64,000 nucleotides of DNA from Streptococcus mitis (GTDB lineage Bacteria; Bacillota; Bacilli; Lactobacillales; Streptococcaceae): positions 62,001 through 126,000 of the forward strand of contig NZ_NCVK01000012.1 of assembly GCF_002096845.1 (NCBI RefSeq), in the 5' to 3' direction. Below are positions 45,577 through 54,787 of the stretch, piece after piece. The notes beneath the pieces are model-generated. The model saw only the letters and a list, made by a program, of their open reading frames with translations. It made no database searches and had not been told where the DNA came from. A program made the translations under genes and the position numbers. Position 1 is the stretch's first letter. Every line of letters starts with the position of its first letter.

Positions 45577-47418
45577 TTATTCAGCTGATTTTTTCTTCTT
45601 GTTAGCTTTCTCACGCTCTGCCTTGTTAAGGATTTGTTTACGCAAACGGATAGACTCAGGCGTTACTTCCATGTACTCATCGTCGTTCAAGAATTCAAGA
45701 GATTCTTCAAGTGTCAAGATACGAGGTGTCTTGATAACAGCTGTTTGGTCCTTAGTAGCTGAACGAACGTTGGTCATTTGTTTTGCCTTAGTGATGTTAA
45801 CTGTCAAGTCGTTCTCACGAGAGTTTTCACCGATAATCATTCCTTCGTAAACCTCAGTACCTGGGTTGACAAAGATTGTTCCACGTTCTTCGATAGACAT
45901 GATTGAGTAAGTTGTAGCCTTACCAGCATCGATAGAAACAAGGGCACCACGGTGACGACCACCAATTTCCCCTGGAATCAATGGCAAGTATTGGTCGAAG
46001 GTATGGTTCATGATACCGTAACCACGAGTCATTGACAAGAACTCAGTTGAGTATCCAATCAAACCACGCGCTGGAACAAGGAAGACCAAACGAGTTTGAC
46101 CATTACCAGTTGAAATCATATCCAACATTTCACCCTTACGTTCAGAAAGGCTTTGGATAACAGACCCTTGGTATTCTTCTGGAGTGTCGATTTGAACACG
46201 TTCAAATGGCTCACATTTAACACCGTCGATTTCTTTTACAATAACTTCTGGACGAGATACTTGAAGTTCATAGCCCTCACGACGCATTGTTTCGATAAGG
46301 ATTGACAAGTGCAATTCCCCACGACCTGAAACAGTCCACTTATCTGGTGAATCAGTTGGGTCAACACGAAGGGAAACGTCTGTTTGCAATTCGGCCTGCA
46401 AGCGTTCTTCCACCTTACGAGAAGTCACCCATTTACCTTCTTTACCAGCAAATGGTGAGTTGTTAACCAAGAAAGTCATTTGAAGAGTTGGCTCATCGAT
46501 GTGTAGGATTGGAAGAGCTTCAATTGCGTCTGTCGGAGTAATGGTTTCACCGACAAAGATATCTTCCATACCTGAAACGGCAATCAAGTCACCCGCTTTA
46601 GCTTCTTGAATTTCACGACGTTCCAAACCAAAGAAACCGAAGAGTTTAGTAACACGGAAGTTCTTCGTTGTACCATCTAGTTTAGAAAGGGTAACTTGGT
46701 CCCCAACCTTAACAGTACCACGGAAGACACGACCGATACCGATACGACCAACGAAGTCGTTGTAGTCCAAAAGTGATACTTGGAATTGCAAAGGTTCATC
46801 TGAGTTATCTACTGGAGCTGGGATATGGTCGATAATTGTGTCAAAGATTGGTGCCATCGTAGCTTCTTGGTCAGCTGGATCATCTGACAATGAAGAAGTC
46901 CCGTTGATCGCTGAAGCATACACCACTGGGAAGTCAAGCTGATCGTCATCTGCACCAAGCTCGATGAAAAGTTCCAAGACTTCGTCCACTACTTCAGCTG
47001 GACGAGCTGATGGTTTATCGATTTTGTTAACAACCACGATTGGAACCAGGTCTTGTTCCAAGGCTTTTTTCAATACGAAACGAGTCTGTGGCATTGTTCC
47101 TTCGTAGGCATCTACGACCAAGACAACACCGTCAACCATTTTCATGATGCGCTCAACTTCTCCACCGAAGTCCGCGTGTCCTGGTGTATCCATGATGTTG
47201 ATACGAGTTCCGTTGTAGGCAACAGCTGTATTTTTAGCAAGGATGGTAATTCCACGCTCTTTTTCGATATCGTTTGAGTCCATAGCACGCTCAGCCAATT
47301 CAGTACGTGCATCAAGAGTCTCTGATTGTTTCAATAATTCGTCAACAAGGGTTGTTTTACCGTGGTCAACGTGGGCGATAATCGCAATGTTACGGATATC
47401 TTCTCTAAGTTTTGTCAT
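45577..47418 (-). CDS. typA: Ribosome-associated translational GTPase TypA/BipA
   Basis: 613 residues from [16 protein letters not shown] at 47418; the in-frame ATG at 47439 is not conserved. G1 is [15 protein letters not shown]3 [11 protein letters not shown], and G4 [10 protein letters not shown]. Domains II, III and V follow, ending in the BipA-specific C-terminal domain. It aids 50S assembly and stress adaptation. Monocistronic apart from the small membrane gene behind it. Confidence 0.96.
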   Translation of the reverse strand: MTKLREDIRNIAIIAHVDHGKTTLVDELLKQSETLDARTELAERAMDSNDIEKERGITILAKNTAVAYNGTRINIMDTPGHADFGGEVERIMKMVDGVVLVVDAYEGTMPQTRFVLKKALEQDLVPIVVVNKIDKPSARPAEVVDEVLELFIELGADDDQLDFPVVYASAINGTSSLSDDPADQEATMAPIFDTIIDHIPAPVDNSDEPLQFQVSLLDYNDFVGRIGIGRVFRGTVKVGDQVTLSKLDGTTKNFRVTKLFGFFGLERREIQEAKAGDLIAVSGMEDIFVGETITPTDAIEALPILHIDEPTLQMTFLVNNSPFAGKEGKWVTSRKVEERLQAELQTDVSLRVDPTDSPDKWTVSGRGELHLSILIETMRREGYELQVSRPEVIVKEIDGVKCEPFERVQIDTPEEYQGSVIQSLSERKGEMLDMISTGNGQTRLVFLVPARGLIGYSTEFLSMTRGYGIMNHTFDQYLPLIPGEIGGRHRGALVSIDAGKATTYSIMSIEERGTIFVNPGTEVYEGMIIGENSRENDLTVNITKAKQMTNVRSATKDQTAVIKTPRILTLEESLEFLNDDEYMEVTPESIRLRKQILNKAEREKANKKKKSAE

Positions 47419-47564
47419 GATTTCCTCTATAATATTCAAAATTTATTTTCTAACTGAACGATTATACCATAATTTCAAGTAAATAACATAATTCAAGCAA
47501 GTGTAAATGTTTTCACGAAGCTTTTCTTTTCCTATCAAGACTTTTCAAAGCAAGCGACTTATGA

Positions 47565-47582
47565 TAAGATAAGCACAGTATG
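47565..47582 (+). promoter_or_regulatory. Extended -10 next to the rsuA-type start
   Basis: TGATAAGAT (extended -10, TAAGAT at 47565-47570) lies nine bases before the ATG at 47580. No Shine-Dalgarno can fit. Transcription would begin 0-3 bases from the start codon. Confidence 0.5.
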
Positions 47583-48305
47583 CGTTTAGATAATTTATTA
47601 GCCCAAGAAAAAATCAGCCGAAAGGCCATGAAACAAGCCTTACTCAAAGGGGACATTCTCGTCGATGGTTGCCCAGCCCGCTCCCTAGCTCAAAATATCG
47701 ATACAGGACTACAGGAGCTCCTCTTTCGGGGCCAAATCATTCAAGGCTATGAGCACACCTATCTTATGCTTCATAAGCCTAATGGTGTCGTTACAGCCAA
47801 CAAAGACAAGAAACTTCCAACTGTCATGGACCTGCTGTCACCTGACATCCAGTCTGACAAGCTCTATGCCGTCGGCCGACTGGACCGAGATACGACAGGG
47901 CTCCTCCTCTTGACCGATAACGGTCCCTTAGGCTTTCAGCTCCTCCATCCCCAATATCATGTCGATAAAACTTATCGAGTTGAGGTCAATGGACTTCTAA
48001 CACCTGACCATATCCAAGCCTTTCAAAAAGGAATTATCTTTTTAGATGGCACTGTCTGTAAACCTGCAAGGCTAAAAATTCTATCTGCAAGTCCTTCCCT
48101 TAGTCAAGCCTCCATCACCATTTCAGAAGGAAAATTTCATCAGGTCAAGAAAATGTTCCTCTCAGTTGGTGTCAAGGTGACCTCCCTCAAACGCACCCAT
48201 TTCGGGCCTTGGAGCTTGGATGAGAATCTTCAAGCAGGAGACTATCGTCCCCTAAACTCAGAAGAATTGGCAAGCATTCATGAATTTCTCAGAAAAAGTG
48301 GTTAA
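47580..48305 (+). CDS. 16S rRNA pseudouridine synthase, RsuA type
   Basis: 241 residues. An S4 RNA-binding domain opens the protein (MRLDNLLAQEKISRKAMKQA), followed by the catalytic domain with GRLDRDTTGLLLLTDNG, where the Asp attacks uridine. The best match is the RsuA subgroup, which modifies U516 of 16S rRNA. It is divergent from typA, and its promoter suggests a leaderless mRNA. Confidence 0.9.
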   Translation: MRLDNLLAQEKISRKAMKQALLKGDILVDGCPARSLAQNIDTGLQELLFRGQIIQGYEHTYLMLHKPNGVVTANKDKKLPTVMDLLSPDIQSDKLYAVGRLDRDTTGLLLLTDNGPLGFQLLHPQYHVDKTYRVEVNGLLTPDHIQAFQKGIIFLDGTVCKPARLKILSASPSLSQASITISEGKFHQVKKMFLSVGVKVTSLKRTHFGPWSLDENLQAGDYRPLNSEELASIHEFLRKSG

Positions 48306-48337
48306 AAAATGAGCTCGGAAATATCCAAGCTCATTTT
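48306..48337. terminator. Bidirectional terminator between rsuA-type and rhodanese genes
   Basis: AAAATGAGCT (48306-48315) and AGCTCATTTT (48328-48337) form a perfect stem with a 12-base loop between convergent genes. Confidence 0.75.
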
Positions 48338-48338
48338 C

Positions 48339-48722
48339 TTATTTCTCAACTTTGACTTTCCCTTTCCAAGAATCCAAACCATAAGAAAGGATATAAATCT
48401 CAGTAAAACCTTGTTTTTTCAAGTAAAGGGCCGCATTTGTGACACGTTGCGCACGTTGGTTTTCGTAGAGAAGGACAGGTTTGTCTTTACGCAGGGCTGC
48501 AAGACTAGTCTTCAACTGACTTGAAGGAATATTGCGGGCACCAAGGATATGTTTTCTGTGGAATTCTGCTGGATCACGCAAATCAATCAATTGACCTGTA
48601 CGAATCAAGGCTTCAAACTCCTCATTGTCTACGATTTTAGCCGCACGGCGAATACGAAGATAGTTAAAGCCCATCCATGCCAACATTGCTAGTATAAGTG
48701 CCCACAAAATCCAAGTAACCAT
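48339..48722 (-). CDS. Membrane-anchored rhodanese-like protein
   Basis: 127 residues. An N-terminal TM helix (about 3-20, TWILWALILAMLAWMGF) precedes a rhodanese fold (IDLRDPAEFHRKHILGARNIP). The active-site loop reads VLLYENQRAQRVTNAA, where the catalytic Cys normally occurs, and I see no Cys there, so it is probably not a sulfurtransferase. It follows yqgQ with a one-base overlap. Confidence 0.85.
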   Translation of the reverse strand: MVTWILWALILAMLAWMGFNYLRIRRAAKIVDNEEFEALIRTGQLIDLRDPAEFHRKHILGARNIPSSQLKTSLAALRKDKPVLLYENQRAQRVTNAALYLKKQGFTEIYILSYGLDSWKGKVKVEK

Positions 48723-48943
48723 TAGTTCTTTTCTCCATTTTTCTCAATATAATCCAATTCTACCTTGTGCTCTCTGCGAAGAACCGCTTCTGCTTCTAGA
48801 TAGTCTAATTTGTCCATCAACCCTGCATCGTAAATTCGAGAGAGCTCCAACTTCATCAGTTCAATATCATATAAGCGTTTTCCCATGTAAACAATAATAC
48901 CAAATCGTTTGAGGAATTGCTGCACATCATAGAATGTTTTCAT
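48722..48943 (-). CDS. YqgQ-like DUF910 protein
   Basis: 73 residues from MKTFYDVQQFLKRFGI at 48943. The segment VYMGKRLYDIELMKLELSRIY is typical of YqgQ. Function unknown, predicted helical and cytoplasmic. Longer in-frame Mets at 48952 and 48991 lie inside the promoter. The start codon has no Shine-Dalgarno. Confidence 0.82.
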   Translation of the reverse strand: MKTFYDVQQFLKRFGIIVYMGKRLYDIELMKLELSRIYDAGLMDKLDYLEAEAVLRREHKVELDYIEKNGEKN

Positions 48944-48950
48944 AAGACTC

Positions 48951-48979
48951 ATTCTAGCAAAATTTTGTCTTTTTTTCAA
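48951..48979 (-). promoter_or_regulatory. yqgQ promoter, probable leaderless start
   Basis: TTGAAA (48974-48979), 17-base spacer, TAGAAT (48951-48956), then seven bases to the ATG at 48943. Transcription should start at the A of ATG. Confidence 0.75.
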
Positions 48980-49016
48980 GAAGAGACTCACACAAGAAGT
49001 AGCACAGAAATTAAAA

Positions 49017-49035
49017 AAGCTGCATCTTCTGCAAC
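49017..49035 (-). terminator. Terminator after the response regulator
   Basis: GTTGCA / TGCAGC stem with a 5-base loop, then TTTTTTAATTT on the minus strand, immediately after the stop at 49039. Confidence 0.75.
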
Positions 49036-49038
49036 TTT

Positions 49039-49635
49039 TTAATCTGGTGGGAAATATCCCAACTGCTCAGCGATGTGAATCGCCTCCTGCCTGTTAGCCA
49101 CTCCTAATTTTGAAAAGATATTGGCCAAGTGATTAGAAACTGTACGTTTACTCACATAGACCTTGTCACAGACATCATCAATGGTCAAGCCATTTCTAAC
49201 CAGTTCTAGTATCTCGATTTCTCGTGGTGTTAGCACCTCTACCATCACTTCATCTGAAAAGACCTTACCACCTAGATAAATCTTTTCCAGTTTTTTCACC
49301 AACTCATCTGGGTCCATACTTTTATCTAGAAAGCCATAAGCTCCCATAGCTTTAGCTCGGTGTTCATACATTTTTTTACTGTAACCTGTCAAAATCACAA
49401 CCTTACTAGTACAACCATTGTCGATAATCTCTTGTGCCAAGATCAGCCCATCATCTTGATACAGACTCGTCAGGTTGATATCAATCAAAATAATGTCGTA
49501 GTCATTAAAAGCAATCTCCGAAATAGTCGAAAAATTATCTACTAACTGGACCTTTTTAATGTTTTCCGATAACTCTAAAATCATCTTGATACTTTGGCTA
49601 AATAATTTATGATCATCAATTAACAAAATTTTCAT
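49039..49635 (-). CDS. NarL/LuxR-type response regulator
   Basis: 198 residues from MKILLIDDHKLFSQ at 49635. The receiver has acidic pair D7/D8, phospho-acceptor D52 in IILIDINL, the Thr of VILTGYS and the Lys of GFLDKS. The LuxR-type HTH is at about 135-198: TPREIEILELVRNGLT, SKRTVSNHLANIFSKLGV. It overlaps the kinase gene by 20 bases. It most likely controls the adjacent ABC transporter and peptide genes. Confidence 0.92.
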   Translation of the reverse strand: MKILLIDDHKLFSQSIKMILELSENIKKVQLVDNFSTISEIAFNDYDIILIDINLTSLYQDDGLILAQEIIDNGCTSKVVILTGYSKKMYEHRAKAMGAYGFLDKSMDPDELVKKLEKIYLGGKVFSDEVMVEVLTPREIEILELVRNGLTIDDVCDKVYVSKRTVSNHLANIFSKLGVANRQEAIHIAEQLGYFPPD

Positions 49636-51190
49636 AACACAACTCCTTATCAATCGGGAGAGTAATTTCTACACGAAATCTCTTATTATTTTCAAAAATC
49701 TGCATTTGACCACCTAAAACACTAATTTTATTAGACATATTTTTCAAGCCATAACCTAAGGATTTTTCTGTTTGAATGCAGTTATTTTCAGAAATGATAA
49801 AAATAGTGTCATCATGCACATCAATCTTCAAAGAAATCCTTCCACCACTAGCGTACTTAACGGCATTGGTCGCCAATTCCTCAACCAGACGATAGGCAAT
49901 TTTATCGTAAGGAGATAAAAGCCTAAAGTGGACAGGAAACTGTGTGACGACTTCATTTTCTGCGTGATAGCGCTTGACAATCCGATTAATCAGCTCTTGA
50001 TACTGGATGTCTAACTGCTCGTCTGTTTCTACCATTTGCTGATAATAATCCATCCGCTCACGAATCCGTTGAACCAACTCCTCTGTCACCAGATTGATCT
50101 GTTCACCAAAAGCTTGATTGCTACTATATTTATTGAAATTTTTTATTGCCATCACATTTTGCAGGATTTCATTGTGAAGAAATTCCGAGAACTGTTGTTC
50201 TGTATCTTCATTTGCCAGCAGACTTTTCACCATACGGTTACGCTTTAAAAAGAGAACTTTTACATAATACCTAGCATCTAGCATTTCAGCAGAACGAAAG
50301 AGGCGAATCAATTCTTCCGAACAAATCCCGAACAATAGTAACATGATATTCAATACCAAAAAGCTCGTGTTTAAGTCTAGACGAAAGATGATGAAAATGC
50401 CTACTAACAAAAACATAACCAGTAAAAACAAGCGTGAAAAAGCTTTTATATAGGACAACTTCAACTCTACTACCTTTTTCTGAAGAGAGTTAATAATTGT
50501 TTTGAGATGCAAAAAAGCAAGTATTCCAATAATCTCAAGATACCAGACTAGGTTCATCACTCCTGAGCCCCTCGTATTGATATACAAAAAGAAATAAGAA
50601 AGAGGCAATATTAAAGCTAATATCCACAAATTTCGTCTCTGATACTTGAGTTTACTTTTCAACTCTTTATGATATAAAATCAGTAAAATCAAGGGAACAA
50701 GGTTTAAAAAGAAAGACGCAAACAAGGACAGAAATAGAAAAATTGAAGGACTTAACAGATACGAACTAATGGTGATTAGTGTCAACACAAAGGACACACT
50801 CAACAGTTCTTCTCCTATTTTCTCTCCCAGAAAGATAATAGACAGAGAACTATACACCAATAAAAAAGAGTTGAGCGGATGAAGAATATCAAAAAAGTGC
50901 AACAGGGTGCTCACAACTCCTTGATTAAATATGGATTGCCAGCTAATGAGAAACATCATCAGGAGCAACCAAAGTTTCAACTCACTATACCGAAAAGTCA
51001 CAATATTACAAATATAGCTAAATACAATTAAAGCAATAAGCAGCAATAAAACCATCTGCAAGGAAAAATCTGTCGAAAAGTCCAGAGGAGTCCTATAATA
51101 AATATAAATCATTAAAGCTAGATGATTAAAAATCGTCAACCACCACAATAAAAGTGAGTTTTTCGAGAGCGATTTGACAAACTGTTTCAT
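49616..51190 (-). CDS. Sensor histidine kinase with large membrane domain
   Basis: 524 residues. The first 300 residues contain about ten hydrophobic segments with hardly any extracellular loop, so a membrane-embedded or peptide signal is likely. The kinase core has a His box FLHNEILQNVMAIKNF, N-box ELATNAVKYASGG and G-box SLGYGLKNMSNK. This is the HisKA_3/HATPase type that pairs with NarL-type regulators. It overlaps the regulator gene. Confidence 0.9.
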   Translation of the reverse strand: MKQFVKSLSKNSLLLWWLTIFNHLALMIYIYYRTPLDFSTDFSLQMVLLLLIALIVFSYICNIVTFRYSELKLWLLLMMFLISWQSIFNQGVVSTLLHFFDILHPLNSFLLVYSSLSIIFLGEKIGEELLSVSFVLTLITISSYLLSPSIFLFLSLFASFFLNLVPLILLILYHKELKSKLKYQRRNLWILALILPLSYFFLYINTRGSGVMNLVWYLEIIGILAFLHLKTIINSLQKKVVELKLSYIKAFSRLFLLVMFLLVGIFIIFRLDLNTSFLVLNIMLLLFGICSEELIRLFRSAEMLDARYYVKVLFLKRNRMVKSLLANEDTEQQFSEFLHNEILQNVMAIKNFNKYSSNQAFGEQINLVTEELVQRIRERMDYYQQMVETDEQLDIQYQELINRIVKRYHAENEVVTQFPVHFRLLSPYDKIAYRLVEELATNAVKYASGGRISLKIDVHDDTIFIISENNCIQTEKSLGYGLKNMSNKISVLGGQMQIFENNKRFRVEITLPIDKELCYENFVN

Positions 51191-51270
51191 ATGTATCCAC
51201 TTCCTGAACTACTTTAATATCATTATAACACAATACCAGAATTGTCGGATAGGCAACTCTGGTATTTGAC

Positions 51271-53286
51271 TTAATTTTCAATAATTTGCCAACTTACTCT
51301 GTAAGTCACTAGCAGGTAAAGGACAAAGAGTAAAACCGCTACTCCCAGATAGGTGATATCAATAGAAATGCTGGTATTAGCGAAATTCTCAAAATAGCCC
51401 AAAAGAGCGGTACTCAAGGCAAATGCTAGCGGACCTGCGATGACCAGCGGAACCAAGAAATAACTTAGAATCTGTTGCAAAAGAATAGTACGATTTTGCT
51501 TCCTCTTATTCCCAAGAAGGTATAAGATTTGATAATCATTTACACTATCCAAAGCACTTGTTGAAGTTTGAAGGGACAAGATACTGAGGGAAATAATGAT
51601 AAAAATAACACTGACAAAAATCATGACAAAGACAATGACGCCCATAAATCCAAGGTAAATCTCAAAAATACTTCCTTTCGTTTGATAGGTGAACGAATTC
51701 AACTCTGCTCCATCACGAGTGAAGTAGTATTTTTCAATCCACTGACTCAAGAATGTTTCTACTTCCCGTTTGTCAATGTTTTCCTTGAAATTGGCAACAT
51801 AGGTCGTGTGGTCTTCAGTCAATCCAACTACTACCTTATCTGGTACAATCAAGGTTCCTGCGTCATTTAGACCTACTGAAGATAAAAAGTAAACTGTTTC
51901 AAGTTGCTTTGAAGAGGCAAGGTTGAGAGAATGACCGTTAATCATGAGGGTTTTGGTCGTTGATAGAAATTCCTGAATCTGCTTGGCAGTTCCTTTATAA
52001 TTGGCATTGACTAGAAATTGGTCTTCTGACAAGTCAACCTCTCTTTCACCTTGCAGTTTGCGGAGATGATTGTAGGCAGAAATTCCTAAAATCGGTACTT
52101 TTGATTCAGGAAGTTTCTTATCATGCTCCCAGAGATTGCTGGTATCAATCAAATCTTTATAGATTACATCACTAGAATAGCTAGGATAGCTGTACTCCTC
52201 TTTGATGACATTAAAGTCAAAGCCATCGGCTTTCAATCTGTCTTTGACAGATTCCTGAGAAAATTGAAACTCTTTACCACGGTAGAGATTGACAGTTACA
52301 TCATAAGGTGAGTATTTGTTCAGCTCTCGGTTCATAGTCGTATAGGCACTACCACTAAAAATTAGTAAGCTGAGAGCCAGTGTCAAGGTCAAGGATAAGA
52401 CAGCCAACGTGACCGAATTACTATCAGCTTGTTTTGAAAATTGACGAATTTTAAAAGTGTTTAGTTTATTATAGTAGGTTTGAGGCAGTTTTCTAAGAGA
52501 GACCAAGATAAAATGGCTCAAGGTATTGTAAAACAAAATCACAAAAATCACGAAGACAGATACCAGCAAGATACCCCAACTTTTCAAGAGTGATAGATGG
52601 TGATAGTCTGAAAAATAGAGAGCACCAAAACCGATAACAGCTGTCGAAAGAATAAAGAGAAGTGCTTGAAGAACTGGCTTGCCTTTTGCCAAGACAGATT
52701 TCTTGACCCCATTTTCTTGAATGAGTGCAATGATATTTTGCTTTCTAAAGGTAAGAATGTCCATGACACCAACAATAAAACTGGTTACCAAATAGGAATA
52801 AACTAGTAAGATGACAGACTTGCTATCAAAGAAAAGCAGACTACCAAAGTAATTGGCCATAAAAAACTCTGATGCAATCTTAGCTAGAATGACCAGTAAG
52901 ATCACTCCAAGCAAGAAACCTAGAATCAAGGAAAAGATATTGACCAGCATGGTTTCAAAGAACAGGGTACGGATAATCTGCTTCTTCTTCATTCCCAGCG
53001 TTGCATAAAGTCCCAGCTCTTTCTTGCGCCGTCCCAGGACAAAGTTTGTGGAATAAACGACGAGAAAGGCAATCGCCGATAGAATCAGATAGGAAAGCAA
53101 GCCCATGTACTGACTCATCACCGTCGTCAACATTTCCTTTGCTCCTGATAAACTTTGCATCACTGGATGGCTTGGTAAAGCATTAAAAGCATAGAGCAAG
53201 CTATAAATCAAGGTCAGACTGAAAAAATAGATGGTATAGGTCTGTAAATTTCGAAATACATTTCGTAAAATCAATTTTGGATACAT
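51271..53286 (-). CDS. FtsX-domain ABC permease (BceB/MacB-like)
   Basis: 671 residues. N-terminal TM helix, three-helix FtsX bundle (about 60-170), two more helices, then helix pair near 290-320, an extracellular domain of about 200 residues (about 325-550), and three C-terminal helices (550-671). The large loop between TM7 and TM8 is the mark of BceB-type permeases that sense and remove antimicrobial peptides. It partners with the next ATPase. It is 80 bases upstream of the kinase. Confidence 0.9.
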   Translation of the reverse strand: MYPKLILRNVFRNLQTYTIYFFSLTLIYSLLYAFNALPSHPVMQSLSGAKEMLTTVMSQYMGLLSYLILSAIAFLVVYSTNFVLGRRKKELGLYATLGMKKKQIIRTLFFETMLVNIFSLILGFLLGVILLVILAKIASEFFMANYFGSLLFFDSKSVILLVYSYLVTSFIVGVMDILTFRKQNIIALIQENGVKKSVLAKGKPVLQALLFILSTAVIGFGALYFSDYHHLSLLKSWGILLVSVFVIFVILFYNTLSHFILVSLRKLPQTYYNKLNTFKIRQFSKQADSNSVTLAVLSLTLTLALSLLIFSGSAYTTMNRELNKYSPYDVTVNLYRGKEFQFSQESVKDRLKADGFDFNVIKEEYSYPSYSSDVIYKDLIDTSNLWEHDKKLPESKVPILGISAYNHLRKLQGEREVDLSEDQFLVNANYKGTAKQIQEFLSTTKTLMINGHSLNLASSKQLETVYFLSSVGLNDAGTLIVPDKVVVGLTEDHTTYVANFKENIDKREVETFLSQWIEKYYFTRDGAELNSFTYQTKGSIFEIYLGFMGVIVFVMIFVSVIFIIISLSILSLQTSTSALDSVNDYQILYLLGNKRKQNRTILLQQILSYFLVPLVIAGPLAFALSTALLGYFENFANTSISIDITYLGVAVLLFVLYLLVTYRVSWQIIEN

Positions 53287-53298
53287 ACTCTCCCCCTC

Positions 53299-54033
53299 CT
53301 ATCTGGTACGGCTGTAAATCTCTTGCAAATACTGTTCATTAGATAAGCTGTTACGTTCCAAATCATCCAGAATCTTTCCATCGCTAAGTAGCACCATCCG
53401 TGAAGAGTACTTGGCTGCGGCAGGGTCATGCGTAACCAGTAAAATGGTAATACCAAAACTTTTATTGATTTCCTGCAAAAGCGCCATCAGTTTTTCAGAA
53501 TTGGCAGAGTCCAAGGCTCCTGTCGGCTCATCTGCAATAATCAGTTTAGAATCATCAATCAAGGCTCTAGCAGTTGCCACGCGTTGTCGCTGACCACCTG
53601 ATAACTGATTAGGAAACTTATCTTTTAAGTTTTGGATGGCCAACTTATTCAGAATTTCCTCAATCTTATCCTGATGTTTTTTGATATTTTTCCCCTGAAT
53701 TTGAAGAGGTAGAACGATATTTTCATAGACCGTCAAGGTTTCCACCAAGTTGTAAGCTTGGAAAATATAGGAAATATTTTTAGCACGATAGTCAGCTAGT
53801 TCATTTTCCTTGGCATGGATGATGTCAAAATCTTCAAATCGAATCTCACCTGATGTTGGTTTATCAATCGTTGAAATACAGTTGAGAAGTGTTGTTTTTC
53901 CACTACCACTAGCCCCCATAATTGCCAGAAATTCACCTTTTTCAACGGACAAGTTCACATCTGATAAAGCATGAACGATATTATCCCCTTGACCAAATGT
54001 TTTCGTTAATCCTGTCACAATAAGCTGTTTCAT
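53299..54033 (-). CDS. ABC ATPase of the BceAB/MacB-like transporter
   Basis: 244 residues from MKQLIVTGLTKTFGQGDN at 54033, after GGAATGAAATG (a Met one codon earlier at 54036 is possible). Walker A GASGSGKTTLLN, Q-loop IFQAYNLVETL, signature LSGGQRQRVATARAL and Walker B LIIADEPTGALD are intact. It lies 12 bases upstream of its permease. It belongs to the same unit as the two-component system. Confidence 0.92.
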   Translation of the reverse strand: MKQLIVTGLTKTFGQGDNIVHALSDVNLSVEKGEFLAIMGASGSGKTTLLNCISTIDKPTSGEIRFEDFDIIHAKENELADYRAKNISYIFQAYNLVETLTVYENIVLPLQIQGKNIKKHQDKIEEILNKLAIQNLKDKFPNQLSGGQRQRVATARALIDDSKLIIADEPTGALDSANSEKLMALLQEINKSFGITILLVTHDPAAAKYSSRMVLLSDGKILDDLERNSLSNEQYLQEIYSRTR

Positions 54034-54128
54034 CATTTCATTCCTCCGTTTCTTTATTACTCTCTCATTATACGGTTTCTTTCAAGGTTTTCCATGAGTA
54101 TTTTGTGCAATATATTCAAGTTAAAAAA

Positions 54129-54155
54129 AACCGATGCCTTTTTCAGGTATCGGTC
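54129..54155 (-). terminator. Terminator after the 35-residue peptide gene
   Basis: CCGATACC / GGCATCGG stem (one internal mismatch) followed on the minus strand by TTTTTTTT. It separates the peptide gene from the ABC-kinase unit. Confidence 0.85.
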
Positions 54156-54163
54156 GATGTTGA

Positions 54164-54271
54164 TTATTTGCGATCGTTTCTTTTTTTCATAAAGTAAACA
54201 ATACCTATGACAACAACTCCTAAGACCAGTACAGGTGCATAGAATTCTAGTGTTCCAATAATTCCTTCCAT
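54164..54271 (-). CDS. 35-residue single-TM peptide
   Basis: ATG at 54269-54271 is preceded by GACAGGAGG. The peptide reads MEGIIGTLEFYAPVLVLGVV and continues hydrophobic to KKRNDRK at the C-terminus. One TM helix of about 20 residues is followed by a strongly basic tail, so the tail is cytoplasmic by the positive-inside rule. It has its own terminator. Its place between decayed precursor copies and the transporter suggests a signal, immunity or accessory peptide. No family is recognised. Confidence 0.7.
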   Translation of the reverse strand: MEGIIGTLEFYAPVLVLGVVVIGIVYFMKKRNDRK

Positions 54272-54300
54272 TTTATCCTCCTGTCAAAAAATAGAGAGTT

Positions 54301-54478
54301 TTATCCACAGCGCACGTTTGGCGAAATACATTCATAAGAATATGTAAATCACCAACCACAGCGCCCCTGTGCTGTTAATCTAACAGCCGTACCCTACTCA
54401 GCAGCAGATTTTCCATCCAATTCTTGGCTATTAATTTCCACAATCCAAAGAATCAATCTCAAAGTTGCCTTGTTCTAT
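54301..54478 (-). pseudogene. Decayed lanthipeptide-like precursor, copy 2
   Basis: A consensus promoter and GGGGAG lead into ATA at 54476-54478, where an ATG is expected; it is followed by EQGNFEIDSLD. A frameshift then continues as VEINSQELDGKSAAE, stop, GTAVRLTAQGRCGW, stop, FTYSYECISPNVRCG and a final TAA at 54301. So it has a lost start, one frameshift and two in-frame stops. The same tail as copy 1 (TYSYEC, NVRC) is retained. Length 178 bases against about 180 expected. Confidence 0.75.
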
Positions 54479-54495
54479 TTGTATTTCTCCCCGTA

Positions 54496-54524
54496 AATAT
54501 AACACCAAATCAAAATGTTGTCAA
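54496..54524 (-). promoter_or_regulatory. Promoter of the decayed precursor copy 2
   Basis: TTGACA (54519-54524), 17-base spacer, TATATT (54496-54501) on the minus strand, with GGGGAG 10 bases downstream. It may still transcribe the region towards the 35-residue peptide gene. Confidence 0.75.
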
Positions 54525-54564
54525 TATTTTGTAATAAAACACTAGAATTTTCCTTTTGTTTTAT

Positions 54565-54743
54565 CTAACAACGAACATTATTTCTCGTACACTCATAGGA
54601 ATAGGTGAAATACAATCCACAGAGACCTGCTACTGTCATTTTAAAAGCTGTATACCACTAGCTTCTGATTTCCCAGAAAGTTCTTGGTTTTCAACCTCAA
54701 AACTTAGAGAATCAATTTCTAAACGATTTGTATTTTTAGCCAT
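54565..54743 (-). pseudogene. Decayed lanthipeptide-like precursor, copy 1
   Basis: ATG at 54741-54743 follows AAGGAGG. The first frame reads AKNTNRLEIDSLSFEVENQ and SGKSEASGIQLLK, then a TGA. One base restored in the AAAATG run continues TVAGLCGLYFTYSYECTRNN and VRC to a TAG at 54565. Length 179 bases, one short of 180, so an ancestral 59-residue precursor is implied. The acidic leader (IDSLSFEVENQEL) resembles a RiPP leader and the Ser/Thr/Cys-rich tail could form thioether rings. The 35-residue truncated product could still be made. Confidence 0.75.
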
Positions 54744-54787
54744 AAGGTTGCCTCCTTCCTTCTTTTGGATGATCATCTTTACAATAA

